Below, in pieces: positions 10,569-23,819 of a stretch of DNA of 64,000 bases. The stretch comes from Spinacia oleracea. Taxonomy: Eukaryota; Streptophyta; Magnoliopsida; Caryophyllales; Amaranthaceae. A program made the translations under genes and the position numbers. The notes beneath the pieces were generated by a model. That model had not been told where the DNA came from. It saw nothing but the letters and a program-made list of their open reading frames with translations, and did not search any database. Positions within the stretch are counted from its first letter, which is position 1. The number at the start of each line of letters is the position of its first letter. The stretch spans positions 104,504,141-104,568,140 of the forward strand of contig NC_079487.1 of assembly GCF_020520425.1 (NCBI RefSeq), in the 5' to 3' direction.

Positions 10569-13500
10569 GTATACTCAGCTGGAACTGTAGAGGGGCGAAA
10601 AATCCATCGTCCCCAATTTTTCCCTTTATTACTAATCTTGCGGCTAAATGTAATGTAGACTTCGTTTTTATTTCGGAAACAAAATGTAGTGTTGCTAATT
10701 TGGAGCCATATTTTGCTAAGATTGGCTTCTGTAACTCGGTGGGTAGTGATGCTTTAGGTAATTCAGGTGGTCTCTTCTTAGGGTGGACCAATCGGGTAGA
10801 TGCTAGGATAATCTTTGTGGATCCTAATGTAATCCTTTGTAATGTGATTTCATCTAGTATGGTTAACTATTACATCGTGTTTGTCTATGGCTGCCCCTCC
10901 GTCCAAGGTCGAGCATCAGTATGGGACAATATTTCTACCCTAATGAACAATAATAAGGGTAGTACTATTATTGTAGGAGACTTAAACCAGGTGGAAAACC
11001 TTACTCAAAAATTGGGGGGCAATGCTCTCATCCAGGGGGCAAGTAACTTTGTAAGCTGGAAGCTAAATTGGGATCTTTCGGAACTCCCCTTCCATGGGGT
11101 CAACTATACTTGGACAAACAATAGGGATGGAGACCAAGTGATCCTAGAACACCTTGATAGAGTGTATGCAAATTCAGAGTGGAGATTGAAATTCCCAGAA
11201 GCTATCACTTGGAACCTGCCTATATTCCTTTCTGACCATAGTCCTATAATAGTGGACATTCTACCTTCAAAAGTCAAGAAGACAGGCATGTATAAATTGG
11301 AGGCATGGTGTTTGTCTCAACCGGAAATAGTGAGTATCATTGTTAATACTTGGGCCAGCACCCCGAATGGGTCACATCTCTTCAAAATTCAAAGGAAACT
11401 CCAAAGGATCCTTGCAGAATCGAAAAAGTGGTGCCTTGATTACAAGAAGGAAAACGACATCACATGGAATAAGTTTGAGGAGGAGCTGGGACAACTACAG
11501 AGAGGTATTGTAGACTCAAAATCGGCCTCGACGGAAAGTGAGTGTCGAGGAAAGTGCAAGGACTCAGTTGAGCACCAATGGTGGTACTGGAAACAACGTG
11601 CTAAGTCCAAATGGGATGCTTTCGGTGATCAACCAACCTCGTTTTTTTACAAAAGTGTTAAACTGAGGGGTAGCAGAAATGAAATTAGAGCCATCAAAAA
11701 ATCAGATGGGGCCTGGTCTACGACACAAAAGGAGATCAACCTTGAATTTTATAACTTTTATAACACTCTTTTTGCAGGTACCCTATCTTGTTCTTCCCCT
11801 ACTCAAGAGACATGGTTGCGCGACCTTCCTCGACTAACTGAAGCTCACCTCTCTTGCATAAATGCCCCTTTCTCAAAAGAGGAAATTAAGGCGGATGCCT
11901 TTGGTCCTAAACCGTTGAAATTCCCGGGTCCCGATGGCATACCTCCCATATTTTTTCAGAAAAACTGGGAGGTCGTTGAAGATGAAGTCTCCAAGGGGGT
12001 TCTAGCTTTTTTTGCGCAGGGTAGAATGCTTCGCGAAACAAACAGGACGTATATTACCCTCATCCCGACGGAAGAACGTCCATCACAGGTTGGAGGACTC
12101 AGACCAATTAGCCTATGCAATTCAATGTATAAGGTTATATCAAAATGCATGGTTAATAGACTCAAGAAGATAATGCCGGATTTAGTTTGTGAGACTCAAA
12201 ACGCTTTTGTGCCAGGTAGACTAATGATGGATAACTGCTTTATAGCTCACGAGGTGATTAACAGTGTTAAGAAGAGGAAAAAGGGAGGAAGATTTGAAGG
12301 CATCCTCAAAATAGACCTCAGCAAGGCCTATGACCGTGTTAGTTGGGAGTTCATCCTCCATATCCTCTCTGCTATGGGCTTTCCTGATTCTTGGCAAGGG
12401 TGGATTCGGGAATGCATCTCCTCGGTTTCATACTCAGTTCTCGTTAATGGAGAACCTTCCAACACCATCCTTCCTTCCGCGGGTTCGAGACAAGGCCGTA
12501 CCTTTTCATTCTTGTTATGGAAGTGTTCTCGATTGGTATTTCTCGGTTGGTGGCTAGTGGCCATCTCCAAGGCATCAAAGTAGCTCACCATGCCCCGGAA
12601 GTCATTCATCTTTTTTTGCTGATGATGCCCTTCTGTTCTTCAAAGCAACCCCGTCCTCTTGTAGAGCGGTAAGAGAATGCATTGATCAGTTTTGTGAGAT
12701 GTCAGGAGAGATGATCAACTTCGATAAATCTTCCATAATTTTCAGCCCAAATACGCCTTCTAGATTCGTTCGTCTGATGAGGAAGCCAATAGGAGTAAAG
12801 AATAGGACAGAAGTGGGCTCCTACTTAGGATGCCCAATGGATATCGACGGAAGGTCTTCTTCAAAATTTACCTCCATTCTCGAAAGAATTAACAGTAAAA
12901 TAGGCTCCTGGAAATTCTGTAATATGAGCCCTTCAGGTAAACTTCTACTGATCAACAATGTGCTTATTGCTCTTGCTTCACACATTCTCTCGTTGTACAT
13001 CTGTCCCGTGTTGGTCTTGAGAAAAATCAGCTCTACGCTACTCAAATTCTGGTGGGCTAATTCCCCCTCAAGAAAGCCCATCTACTGGAGGAAAAAGGAA
13101 CTGATCTTCACTCATAAATCGCAAGGAGGGCTAGGGATTAGAGACGTTGAATCTCTTAATAAATCCCTAGTAGCAAAACAATGCTGAGCCCGACCTGTTG
13201 GTGAACAGGGTGTTCAAAGGTAAATATGGAGCAGACCCAATCTCCTTGGCCCATCAAAATCGCTCTCCTTCTAACCCTTCGTGGGCGGCTAGGAGTCTTT
13301 TGAGAGCTGCTTCAGCTATAAAGGAGGGATACGAATGCAAATTGGCAATGGTCTTAATACTCGAATTGAGGATGACATATGGGTAGGCTCGGATAAGATT
13401 AGAGTCAAACCGGGAGACCACGACATTCTTCCTCTAGGGGCGAAGGTAGCTGATATTATGACATCAGATAGACGTTGGAATGTTAGGTTAATATGGCAAA

Positions 13501-13634
13501 TGTTTGAGGCCCATGATGTGGGTAACATCCTTGCAACCCATATCCCCTCTGAAAATTCGGAGGACATCTCTCTTTGGAATGAAACCAAAAATGGCCACTT
13601 TACTCTCAAATCCTGTTGTGCTTTCAGCCCATGA
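10565..13634 (+). pseudogene. LINE ORF2: endonuclease and reverse transcriptase
   Basis: The polyprotein nicks target DNA and copies LINE RNA at the nick. The first frame (10565-12583) starts with an AP-endonuclease-like domain: WNCRGAKN near residue 6, a SETK motif near 38, GDLNQV near 139 and SDHSPI near 223. The reverse transcriptase follows with LIPTEERP, RPISLCN, NAFVPGR and a DLSKAYDRVSW motif near residue 610. Around 12495-12510, after SRQG, a small deletion removes the usual DPLSP and shifts the phase. The catalytic FADD is then read near 12617-12630, and the frame runs on to a stop at 13185-13187. A further in-frame remnant (13198-13634) has IGNGLNTRIEDDIW. The usual C-terminal zinc finger is missing. 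Confidence 0.92.
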
Positions 13635-13921
13635 TCTGGCCCATAAGGCTAGGAAAGGGGCCTAGTGTGTGTTGTTTATTTGTTGCTGTCAAAAAACAAT
13701 AAAAATAAAAAAATGTAGACATGCAGTTACTCCCTACAAATTTGATAAATAATAAATATTAATCGTTAATAAGTTCAGACTGGGCTCTACTCTTTAAGCC
13801 CAGCCCATTAGTACCCATCTTCACTAAGCTCTAAGTCTTCCCCACTAAAACCCTCTTCGGCTCTTTCTGCAAATTTCTTCCCTTCGTTAATCACATCTTC
13901 CTCCTTTCTTCGAAATCAGCC

Positions 13922-16900
13922 ATGAATCTTTCAAGAGGAGCTCAGAAATTGAATCAATTGCTTCAATCAACCAACGCAAGAAGCATCCAAACTCTTTCAC
14001 CCTTTCTTCGTGATTCGCTACGCCATTTCTCAACTGGAACTGAACATCAAGTTCAACCTCAACCTCCACAATCTTCAACCCAGCATGCTCCTTCTCTTCA
14101 ACCACCTTCTTCTGGTTCGTTCAGTTCTCTCCCATTTCGTTTGTTTTTGTTGCAATTTTCATCAACAGTATTCCGCATTTTGTTTTTCCTGTGGGTTTTA
14201 TTAGGGTTTTTGGGCATAGATTGTACGATAATTTATTAATTATGTTGTTATTTTTGTTTTGGATGATTTGACTCACAGTACTTCTTTGTCTATGTACTTG
14301 CAATATATGATGTGATTGATATAAATTTGAATTGATTTCGTGGAGGAATTCCTTACAGTTTAATTGTGTCGAATCTGCTATTCTCTATATCATGATTTTA
14401 TACTTTATTTTTCTTTTGAATTCTACTCTCATTGGGCATACTACGCATACATCCTTCACCTGTTGATGCAAACAATCTGTATAAATATTGAATCTTGCTT
14501 TAAATTATACAAACTAAAGCCAAAGAAATAAAAAATTAGCAAAGGAAACACTAGTCAACTACAGTAAAAGAAGGTTTGAGTAGCCGCAATTCAGCATAGA
14601 AGGTCTTCACAACTTGACTGCTAGGATTTCCCAATTGATCAGAAGCTTCTAGCCAGACCAGCCCATCACCTCAGTACGAACAGAATAGTAGCTCAATCCC
14701 TGCCACCCTCTTCAACCTGAACTAGCTTTTTGTAGATGGAGCACTGACCTCCTGCAGACCAGGAACTCAGGAAGGCCAACTGCAGAAAAGGCAAAACAAG
14801 CAGGATAACAGCTCCAACAGAAAACAACCATTTGCTTCTTCAGCCAACAAACACTTATGCAAACTGCAATCAGTAGTCTCTGTAACCAAACAGGTCAGCC
14901 CCAAACAGTCGGCAGAAAAAGCCACCAGCAGTCAATTTTTGCCACCTGCAGCCTGCATCAGTCAGCAACAGACCCCAAGCAATTTCAGCAGTAACTCTGC
15001 CACAGCAACAGAAAACTGTAGAACATAACCAACACACCATAAGTCAACATAGGCCAACTCTTGTCAATAAACCAGTTGCCAACTGTCAGCATCTGTTGGA
15101 AACTTGGAATGGATTTTGCAGCCAGTTTCCATCTTCAGGTGTCCATTTCTCATTCTGTTTTCCTTGAACTTTCCAGCACATCTCATGTTGAATTGACTTG
15201 ACAAGTTGATATGGATGCATCACAGCCTGATTCCAGAAGGTATTATTTCGTGCTCGTCAGATAGGTAAACCGATGCTGATAATGCCGCAAAGAAACATTT
15301 TTTCTGAAGTTTGGGACCAGCATTCCTACCCCACTTCTTCCAACAGAAATGAAGCACATCCTCACCCCTAGATCTGAAACCAGCCAATTACATAATCTCC
15401 TATAGCATGTATCACTATAGATGCACCTAAACAACAAATGCTAAACACTGCAAATCTACAGAATAAACAACTTCCATCCGTTATAAACTCACAGCCACCA
15501 ACTTGTCCCTTGTTCTAAGCTTACCAAGGGCAGCCGTCCATGAAATGAGTTAGTGTTTACTGTTTAGACACGTTGTATCTGTTCCAGAACCAGACACTCC
15601 AAGGGACTTTGATTTCTTCCCCATTGACCCATCTATACACTGCAGAAATAGAATATATCCTATTCACATGGTCCCATCCTTCTTGCACAAACCCAGGTTT
15701 TAAGACATCTCTACTCTTGCATACACCCTTCCAGCTCCGCTGTTATCTCTTGGGTGGGACATGTTCCCACCAACTCTGTTTTTTACTGTAAACGAAAACC
15801 CATAGATTGTTAGCTTTCAAAGAAATCTGCCAAACGTACTCGCCCTGTGCAGCTAAATATTCAACTTAAAATACCGTTATTTTTGCACTGGTGTATACAC
15901 TCTTAGATAGTATACATAAGTATGTGTTCATGAATCGTTTTCTAGGAGATGGTTTTCAGTGCATAACCAGCAAGGCTGCTGCTGTGCTTTATTTTACTAT
16001 CTTGTTTGAGGGATGTTTTATAACAGCTGGAAGCTAGGGGGTAAAGGTTATGCTTGCATGAATTCATGAGATGTCTACAGGTCGCTCAATAGTCAATAAT
16101 TCGTGGGAACTTTCATTTTATTTGCAGAGTTACGTTGCAGATAAATATTTGCATTTGCATTACCATAGAATTTGGAATACCTGGAGGCACATGATGAAGC
16201 ATATATTAATATCGCCGATGTTTTTCATTGACTATATTTCCTTAGATTGAGTGAATTGAAGGAACGTGACTTTATGGAGTGTAGATATTCTGGGCTCCAG
16301 TTTTTATTTGCAATGCTGTTATTGTCTCTGTTGTATTCTTCCTTTGTTTAATATATATCCAATTATATATGGAAGATGAAGTATTCCTGTATACTTGCCT
16401 TGATCACTATTGTTATCATGAGTGATGTCTTATCCTGTTCTTACATTCTAGGTTTGGTCTATGGGAGGCTGCTCGGCATCTCATCAAACACATTGAAGAC
16501 TGATATCATCAATTTGTTTGAAGGATGCAAGTTGACATTGGATGACATTAAGGTTGATTACGACAGGGCATATAACCCAATGGCAATGTAATTATCTTGT
16601 TTTGTGAAGCATGTAGTTTATGGTTATTTTACTGTGTTCACTTCAGATCTTTCTTGTTCCTTCATTATTATAACTCATAGTTGATGTATGGTGTGCAACA
16701 ACTTTTGAAGTGTTTTTTTTGGGTTGCCCATCAATTGATTACACCATTAAGAAACACGACATTCTTACGGAAAATGGTGACCAAACCTATTCAACTGTTT
16801 TGTGAGAAGTGGACTGTTATTTGCCTCTATTCTTCTTTCTAGCTCCAATGTGTTACTTAAACGTATTCCTCAAAGGCTGTAGTGCTGTACTGATCTCAAA

Positions 16901-19461
16901 TTTAAAAAATCAATTTTGAGTTGTAACTTTGATGTTCGTCTGTCCCAGGCTGGTGCAATTCAGCTCTATGTCTCATTTTGGTTCTGCCATCCGAGAGCTT
17001 ACTAGGAAGAGCCGACCCTTCAGATTGGAGAAGGTAAAAAAATTTAGGTTTCTTCCCATTAAGTTGTTCTGTGTGCGGTTTTATGTAGTTATGTTGGTTT
17101 GTTCAATTTCAGGTAGTAGATCATCAAAAATGGGATTCTGTAACACCTCATAATGGAAGATATGTAAGTAGTACTACTTTTCAGTTTTCAAAACTCTAAA
17201 GGCTGTTATGTTTTATTGTCTTGAATGTTGTGAGTCGAAAGGTGTTCAAGTGCTTATAGAAGACACGATCTTATTCGAATGAGAATCGTGCAGAACATGA
17301 TTTAACCCACTTGTCCTGTGAGGAAGTTGGGACTTTAGCAATCTGAGTATTGTCTTTGCCTCTTTGGATCTACGTGCTTATTGAATTTGAATTGAACTCT
17401 TGTTATTTATTCAAACCACTTGCAGAAAAGCTATTTACTGCCTTCCGTTAACGGTAGATAAACACTGTTACCCCCATTTAATAATTTCTGGTTCCTGTTG
17501 TTTAGCTATTGGTGAATTTTCCTTTCTCGATTCTCTGGCTAAATGTGTTTTCCTTCAAGTTATTGTTATAATATTGCGTGTCAGTACTTTTCGTGTAATG
17601 TTTATTCTGGTTAATGTTTTGAGACTTCTATGCTCTGCTAGTCTTTGGAAGGATGCACTAAACTGAGGGACTTTTTTTGTTGCTCGTTTTTTTTATCATT
17701 TGTTGAAAATGGATCTCATATTGGAAATTTTATTTAGAACTTAGAAGCACATCCACATGACTGAAGTTTTCGATTAGATTGCTGGAAATGGTTGGTATAT
17801 GTTTGGAACTGCCCGAACCCTTCGAATCAACAAAAAGAAAAAGAAACAGAAAAGTCTGTTATCAGAACCCCTTGACATACCAGACTCATTTCCACCATTG
17901 CCTCCCTTTCCCTGTGCTTCTTCCCAGTTACTGCCTCTTCTCCACCTCCCTTCTCCAACAATCGACACTCCTCCCCCTCCCATGATGACCTTCTCTCCTT
18001 CCCCCACAATTCTTCGTTTTGTGCTCTCGTCATCCACTCATCCTCACTACTTCCTCCTGCTTCTTATCTCCCTTAGCCTCTCCTCCTGCCACGGAACCCA
18101 GCAATAATAATAATAAAACACGAGAAATCATACTTTCCGATCTTCAACCTATTACTCCTACAAGTTGCTTTTAATACAACAGAGTTACATACAAATTTTG
18201 GTGGTGAAAACTCAACAACCCAAGTATGTTTTAGAGAGGGAGGGAAGAATGGTAATTTGGTCAACTGAACAGGAAACATTTGAAATCAAGTATTATTTTG
18301 TACTTCCGAGGCATCATCGTTTCCAAAACCATGGTTTTGATCTTTTATCTCATAATTGGTATTTGTTACCAGATGGTAATTTGGTTAGGTTCGAGTACAG
18401 TTGAACTAATATAGTACGAAGAACAAGATTTGCTTTGTTTTGCTTGTTCAATGAACTAATGACCCGTTTGGTAGGTTGTAATAAATGGTGGTAATGTCAA
18501 TGTGAATGAATTTATATTGTAAAATTGTGAGAAAACTCATATACCAATGCCCAAGGTAATGCTAATTCACCTAAAGTATCTCATTTTCTTCATAAATCTT
18601 CATTATCATCCTTTACCACTTGGATGGTGGTATTGGGCGGGAATGAAAATCTATGAAGAAAAATACAATCTAGGGATGAGATTGCATTACCATGGACTCA
18701 GATTCATTTCCATCTGCAATTTATTGGCGGCTACCAAAAGGATCATAAGTGCGCATAGTACTTCAGATTTGAAAAGTATGCTTGCCTTGGAATGGATTTA
18801 GACTTTGACCTTCTTATATGGCCTGTGGAGAACCAACCTTGGGTTGTTGAAATCCTAACTGACTACAGATGTGCAATTTGATGCTTCTACATAATTTAGT
18901 TTCAAGAGTGGAATGAGTTATTACACTAAGGAGTTGACATCCTCTTTTCATCACTTAATTTTATTAGTAGCATGTTAGAAAATCTTATGATAAACCATTG
19001 CTGTATTAGGAAAGATGACTAAATAGTTCCAGCAGTAGATTATATTATATTGAAATACTGTATCCTTTCTGCTGGCGTCTATCTTCTGTGACACAAATTG
19101 CTCTCATTTTCTGCCATTCAGGTATTATTTACAGGAATACCCCGCAATGCACTTTTGGAGGATGTGGAACGCTTTCTGTGTGGCTGTAACTATGAAGCTT
19201 CCTCCCTTGACTTATTTTTTACTAGGTCAGAAATTAATCATATCATATGCACAAGGCAGCTTGAAATTGCATATTTTTTTTTTACTCCGTGTAATTGTTG
19301 TTTGAAACAAAACCTTGTTTTGCAATTGCAGGACGGTAGATGGCCCTTCAAGGATAGCTAAAGTGCGTTTTCCTTCACCAATTGAGGCAATGAATGCAGT
19401 ACTCAAGAAGAATGGGTCCTTTTGTCTGAATGGTCGAGTTGCAGCTCAACTTATCCAGTGA
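13922..19461 (+). CDS. Predicted mitochondrial RRM-like RNA-binding protein
   Basis: Six exons splice cleanly with GT-AG borders: 13922-14114, 16452-16587, 16949-17033, 17113-17163, 19122-19225 and 19332-19461. They give 699 nt and 232 residues with no internal stop. Residues 1-65 are basic, serine/glutamine-rich and almost free of acidic residues, as in a mitochondrial presequence. Residues about 66-138 look like a degenerate RRM (AMLVQFSS as RNP1). Residues about 156-231 look like a second (VLFTGIP as RNP2, SRIAKVRFPS as RNP1). I do not recognise a named orthologue. An organellar role in RNA binding or translation is inferred. Introns 1 (2.3 kb) and 4 (2.0 kb) hold a LINE fragment and a Tourist MITE. 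A LINE ends about 200 bp upstream of the start codon. Confidence 0.8.
14500..15880 (-). mobile_element. Decayed antisense LINE-like fragment in intron 1
   Basis: Minus-strand readings in broken frames between about 15200 and 15780 resemble the C-terminal zinc-finger region of plant LINE ORF2. There is a VPWSVWFW stretch, then KLRTRDKLVAVS, then DGSCLFC, matching the expected order W-x-RLxTxxRL-xxxx-CxxC. No ends or target duplication could be defined. The rest of the interval is compositionally similar, but I cannot assign it. Confidence 0.45.
18460..18745. mobile_element. Tourist-like MITE in intron 4
   Basis: Ends tgacccgtttggtag and, in reverse complement, tgatccttttggtag form an imperfect TIR that continues inward (both arms contain caataaat/gtaataaat and tggtaatg words). 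The duplication taa flanks it at 18457-18459 and 18746-18748. This fits the PIF/Harbinger TWA target preference. Confidence 0.75.
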
Positions 19462-20004
19462 AACAATTTTGATTGCTGATAACAATGCAACAATTTTCAA
19501 CAATGAGTTGCTACAACCTTTGATTTTTAAGTTCATTGCTTCACTCAGAGGCTTCAAACTTTGATGTTTGCCTTGTCGATGAAGCTTGTCTTTCAAAAGC
19601 ACTCAAGTTATGTTTAGTTAATCGCTTCATGTTCATTCCCCGCCTTTTGGGTTTATAGATTTTAGACGGTGTTTCCATTCATAATAGTATTTGCTAACTT
19701 ACTACATATAACAAAACTATGTATCCTTGAGTTTAATTTACTTTTGTTGCACAATTTGGGATTTTTTTTTCATACTTTTATGTATCCTCACTATGAAAAT
19801 AACATAATTGTATGTCAAAAAAAAAGAGTTAAATATATAATTTCCTGCATAGTAATTGTGATTAACTTTTTCTTTCTAATTAGATTTTATTTCTTTGTAA
19901 TTATACATTTTTATTTTGGTATTTTACACAGTATAAAATCATTCCAGACATACAATCAAGAACCAGGACAACTAAACCTTTTCTTTTGAGAGAATTTCAA
20001 TCAA
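19462..20004. other. 3' flank of the RRM-like gene
   Basis: AT-rich sequence with no reading frame of interest. The first 150-200 bp probably contain the 3' UTR of the RRM-like gene. The two neighbouring genes converge here. Confidence 0.5.
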
Positions 20005-20180
20005 AGTTTTATAAGATTGGCACAAAATTACTCTGTGGTTGAGAAGAAGTAACTGTACAAAAAGTATTTGCTACACCAGTTCGAACTTCTTCTCAACGTG
20101 ATATAATGAGGAATATTACAAGAAACTATTTCATTTACATGAAACTATATTGACTGATTCCTTTACAATAGTACAGAAGA

Positions 20181-23100
20181 TTATCGGCCTGACATATGAG
20201 TAATTGAGACATAATTACTGGAAGGCGAAGCTGAACTCTGTTGGCCGCGTGACTGAGTCGACTCAGTGTCGGATGAAACCAACCTTCTGGTAAAGCCGGG
20301 TTGCTTAGGACTCGGAAGATCTACAATATCACTCACTATCATTGACAATAGTGTTGAAGTGTTGGGTCTATCTCCGGGAAATTCTTGTACACATAATAGT
20401 CCCACATGAATGCACCTCAAAATCTCTGGTGAAAAGACTGCATCAGTGATTAATGGATCAATTACAGACTTAAGGGCATCTTCATTCCATAGTTTCCACA
20501 CCTGATAATCATGTACAACAGAACATCAGAAAAAATGGAAAGCTAGAAGTCTAACAATTTAGGTCCTGTTCTTTTTGGCTTAATTGCAGTTTCAGGACTT
20601 ATTTGACAATTCAGTTCAGTTAAGTTCAGATCAAAAGAACAGGGCCTTAGTATCCTTGTATTTCTGAAGCATGTAATAGTTATGGTTTTGAGACTTACAT
20701 ATCCTAGAAGGGTCAGTGATTGCTCATCCAACCAAAAGCTGTTGTTCTTTTTACCAGTCATTATCTCCAGCAGCAACACACCAAAGCTGTACACGTCTGA
20801 TTTTTCGGAGAAGTGGCCTTCCATTGCATATTCAGGAGACATATACCCACTACAGAATGGAAACACAAAACATTTTCAGTAAGAAAAACACCATCATCTT
20901 AAATTCCTGAAAATTTTAGAAAAATAGAATGGAATTTGGCGTGCTTACTATGTTCCAACTACCCTTCTAGTGTTATCTTGATCCTGTTTTTGACTGAAGA
21001 TACGTGCCATCCCAAAGTCTGAAATTTTAGGGATAAGATCTTCATCCAACAAAATGTTGCTTGCTTTTAGATCTCTGTGAATAATCCTTAACCTAGAATC
21101 TCTATGAAGATAAACAAGACCTCTACTTATTCCTTCAATGATGGTGAATCGTCTCTCCCAGTTCAGAAGCTCTCGCTTGTCAGGGTCTGAATATTGTTTA
21201 ACAAAGAAATGAGTATTTCACGAGATGTGCCAAACATGGAGCAAGACTCATGAAAGTGTAGCAAAGTACATACCAAACAGGAAGAAGTCCAAGCTCTTAT
21301 TAGGCATGTACTCGTAAATCAGCATTTTTTCATTGTTTTCTACACAACCACCTAAAAGTTTCACAAGATTCCTGTGCTGAAGTTTAGAGATGACCAATAT
21401 TTCATTCATGAACTCTTCTAAGCCTTGTCCTGAAGCAGCAGAAAGTCTTTTCACCGCGATTTGTACTCCATCTTCCAAAGTCCCCTGGAATCACATAATA
21501 TACATATAACTTCTGTCAATAAGAACAAAATTAATTTTAACATTTGAAAACAATCATAATTTTACCTTGTACACAGGACCAAAACCACCTTGTCCAAGTT
21601 TGTTGCTATCTTGAAAGTCATTTGTGGCCATTGCAAGCCTTTTGAATTCAAACAATGGTAACTCTTCAAGTTGATTTTGGTACCCATTCCCATCATTCTT
21701 GAAATTATCTAGCTGTTCTTTCTTCTTCCTTCGAACTTTTTATTCCAATGCATATGTTCAATAGTACATGAAATCAGAACGAAGAAATCACATTTGTTTT
21801 TACTGAAAGATTATAAATACCTTGATTTAATTACCTTTTCTTTGAGACATTAATCTCCATAGACCATATATTGAAGCAGCAACTCCAATTGTGCCTATAA
21901 TAGCTGTCACCATTACAATAACCATTTGCCTGTTACCGGTACCTGCAGACAGTAAGAAACACACATCTGTAACCTGAAAAAAAATCAGTAAATTATCAGG
22001 GAAAGAAACGGTAACAGGATGAGGCGAATTTACCTAGCTCTGAATGTGGAAGACGAAGAAAAAGATCCAACCCACCACTAGGAAACTCCTGAATATCAAT
22101 CAAGTCTTTACTCCAGTACATACACCCAGCACCAGCATCATAAGCATAAGCTAAACAAGAACAGTTATTTAAGCATTGACTTCTGCAATCAACCTGGTTT
22201 AATCCCACTGACCACTCTGTAAGGTCTGGCACTTTGACATTCCTTAGCTGTACAAATCCATCTTCTTTACTACCTTGAATACCACATTGTAACATCACCC
22301 TTCGAACACACCCAGAAGACCAGTTTCCTCTCCTCCATTCCTCTGGATTTCTCGGTATAAACCCTTTTAAACATTTACAAACAGGTGAGTTTGAAGGGTT
22401 ACAGGTTCCAAATGTTCCACAGTAACCATACATGTCACATTCTGTTACTGGTGCACCCCAAACATACTGCCATTTACTTCCATCCCACCATTTCTCACTT
22501 ATTGTTCCATCATAGCTGAAAGAGTAGTGTGAATAGGCAAGAGTACTTGCACCAGCATACACTAAGTCAACCGTCCCATCTCTGTCATTTTGGCGAATAT
22601 AGGTGTTAGCATAGTTTCTAGCTTCATCTGTATACACTAATCCTAGAAATATATTACCATTCCATGGACCACTACGCCAATGTGGGCGATCACCATCCCA
22701 GATAACTACTTGAGAATGAGTAAAAGAGTCTGTTCCTAATGAAAATCTCCCATATGATGTGTCAGAAGGTCCCTTCCATGACTGTAAAGCATTCTTTATG
22801 TTTGAATTTGTAATGGTTAGTATTGTGTTTGGCATGAGTGAATCTGTAGGGTGATCAATGCTTTGCCAAATCATTGTCTCGTTGTATGTTAACAGAACAA
22901 GATTTCCAGAATCCAGAAGTTGTGCTGATACAGAAGAGGTGGCATTATTAGACATATTTGATGACCAAAGAATGTCATTTCTGCCATTCAAGACTTGCAG
23001 ATTTCCATCTGAAGATACTTTCATTAAACCAGAGGAATCTTTTAGGGGGTTGTTCCTGTTTGCTACCCAGAAAACATCTTTTGTAGGTACCTTATTAAAC

Positions 23101-23282
23101 CAGATCCCAATATACCGGTTTGTGCTATTCGTGGGGCTGAAGAATCCCAGCTTGAATTCACCATTGTTTGAGATTATAGATTCATCATCTTCAAGGAATA
23201 TTGATGCTGTGATGTTGTTTATGGCAATGCAAATTGTACTCAAGTAGCAGCACAGGAAAAATAGAAGATATGCAGAAGTCAT
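20181..23282 (-). CDS. G-type lectin S-receptor-like Ser/Thr kinase (SD1 type), copy 1
   Basis: Seven exons (minus): 22034-23282, 21835-21942, 21566-21735, 21274-21484, 20949-21186, 20699-20849, 20181-20501. They total 2,448 nt and 815 residues with intact GT-AG borders. The order is: signal peptide (about 1-20); B-lectin domain (about 25-150); S-locus glycoprotein and EGF-like region with [16 protein letters not shown] domain with GAGCMYW near residue 395; one membrane helix (about 422-445) encoded by exon 2; then kinase with [11 protein letters not shown], invariant lysine in [16 protein letters not shown] and SPEYAMEG. The tail ends in SGR, as in this family. It should be a plasma-membrane receptor for an unknown ligand. 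All catalytic residues are present. A 5'-UTR intron of 516 bp (23304-23819) is supported by donor and acceptor sites. Confidence 0.93.
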
Positions 23283-23303
23283 AGACTAAAGCTTGATTTG
23301 ATC

Positions 23304-23819
23304 CTGTAAAATTCAACTACCAAAATTTAGATAAATATCCAAAACCACAGCTATTAAATTAAAGATCAATCCAAAACAAATATACCTAATAACTACACAA
23401 ACTTAAACTAGATATTATAATACTATCCAATCCGAGGTGTATGTCAACCAGTTTAGTTGATACACATCGTATAAAACACTCAGATTAATACTTGGTATGA
23501 AACTTTAGGCAGTTTACAATACAAGATGTTACCCATTACTAATACGAATCACTGCACTTTGTGACTCTCTAATCTCTATGCATGTGATACAGAAGTACAG
23601 AACACCTGTAGTATTACAATCAGAAGTTTGTAAAAGTAGTAAGAACTAAGTTGACTATATATGTACCAAAATTCAAACCAACATGATTTGAAATGAAGCA
23701 TATATAGCTTTATCAAACCACGTACAAAAGTGACTTATGGTCCCAAACAACGATTACCTCAAAAAAGAAGTAAAGATTACTGTTAAAAACGCGATAAATG
23801 AGAGAGAATTAGAGCATAC
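23304..23819 (-). other. 5'-UTR intron of receptor kinase copy 1
   Basis: On the minus strand a donor ctg|gtatgc lies at 23819 and an acceptor tttacag|gat at 23304, 21 bp before the start codon. The same two sites exist in copy 2. No transcript was available to confirm it. Confidence 0.65.

Larger units (their letters stand above)
3648..13710 (+). mobile_element. L1-type LINE, near full length but split by a CACTA element
   Basis: A 15-bp target-site duplication, aaatgtagacatgca, flanks the element at 3633-3647 and 13711-13725. The element ends in an A-rich tail (13691-13710). A short 5' UTR (3648-3763) leads into ORF1 with a DUF4283-like domain and zinc knuckle. ORF2 (10565-13634) encodes an endonuclease and a reverse transcriptase. 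Without the CACTA insertion the LINE would be about 6.1 kb. ORF2 carries frame disruptions and has lost most of the usual 3' zinc-finger region, so this copy is inactive. Confidence 0.93.

Noticed and set aside
17774-18107. Overlapping frames on both strands in intron 4 of the RRM-like gene
   Set aside because: Pyrimidine/purine-biased sequence with no domain. The spliced gene reads cleanly without it.
22858-23247. 129-residue plus-strand frame
   Set aside because: It is the antisense shadow of the lectin exon, and the same shadow appears at 32445-32825 in copy 2.
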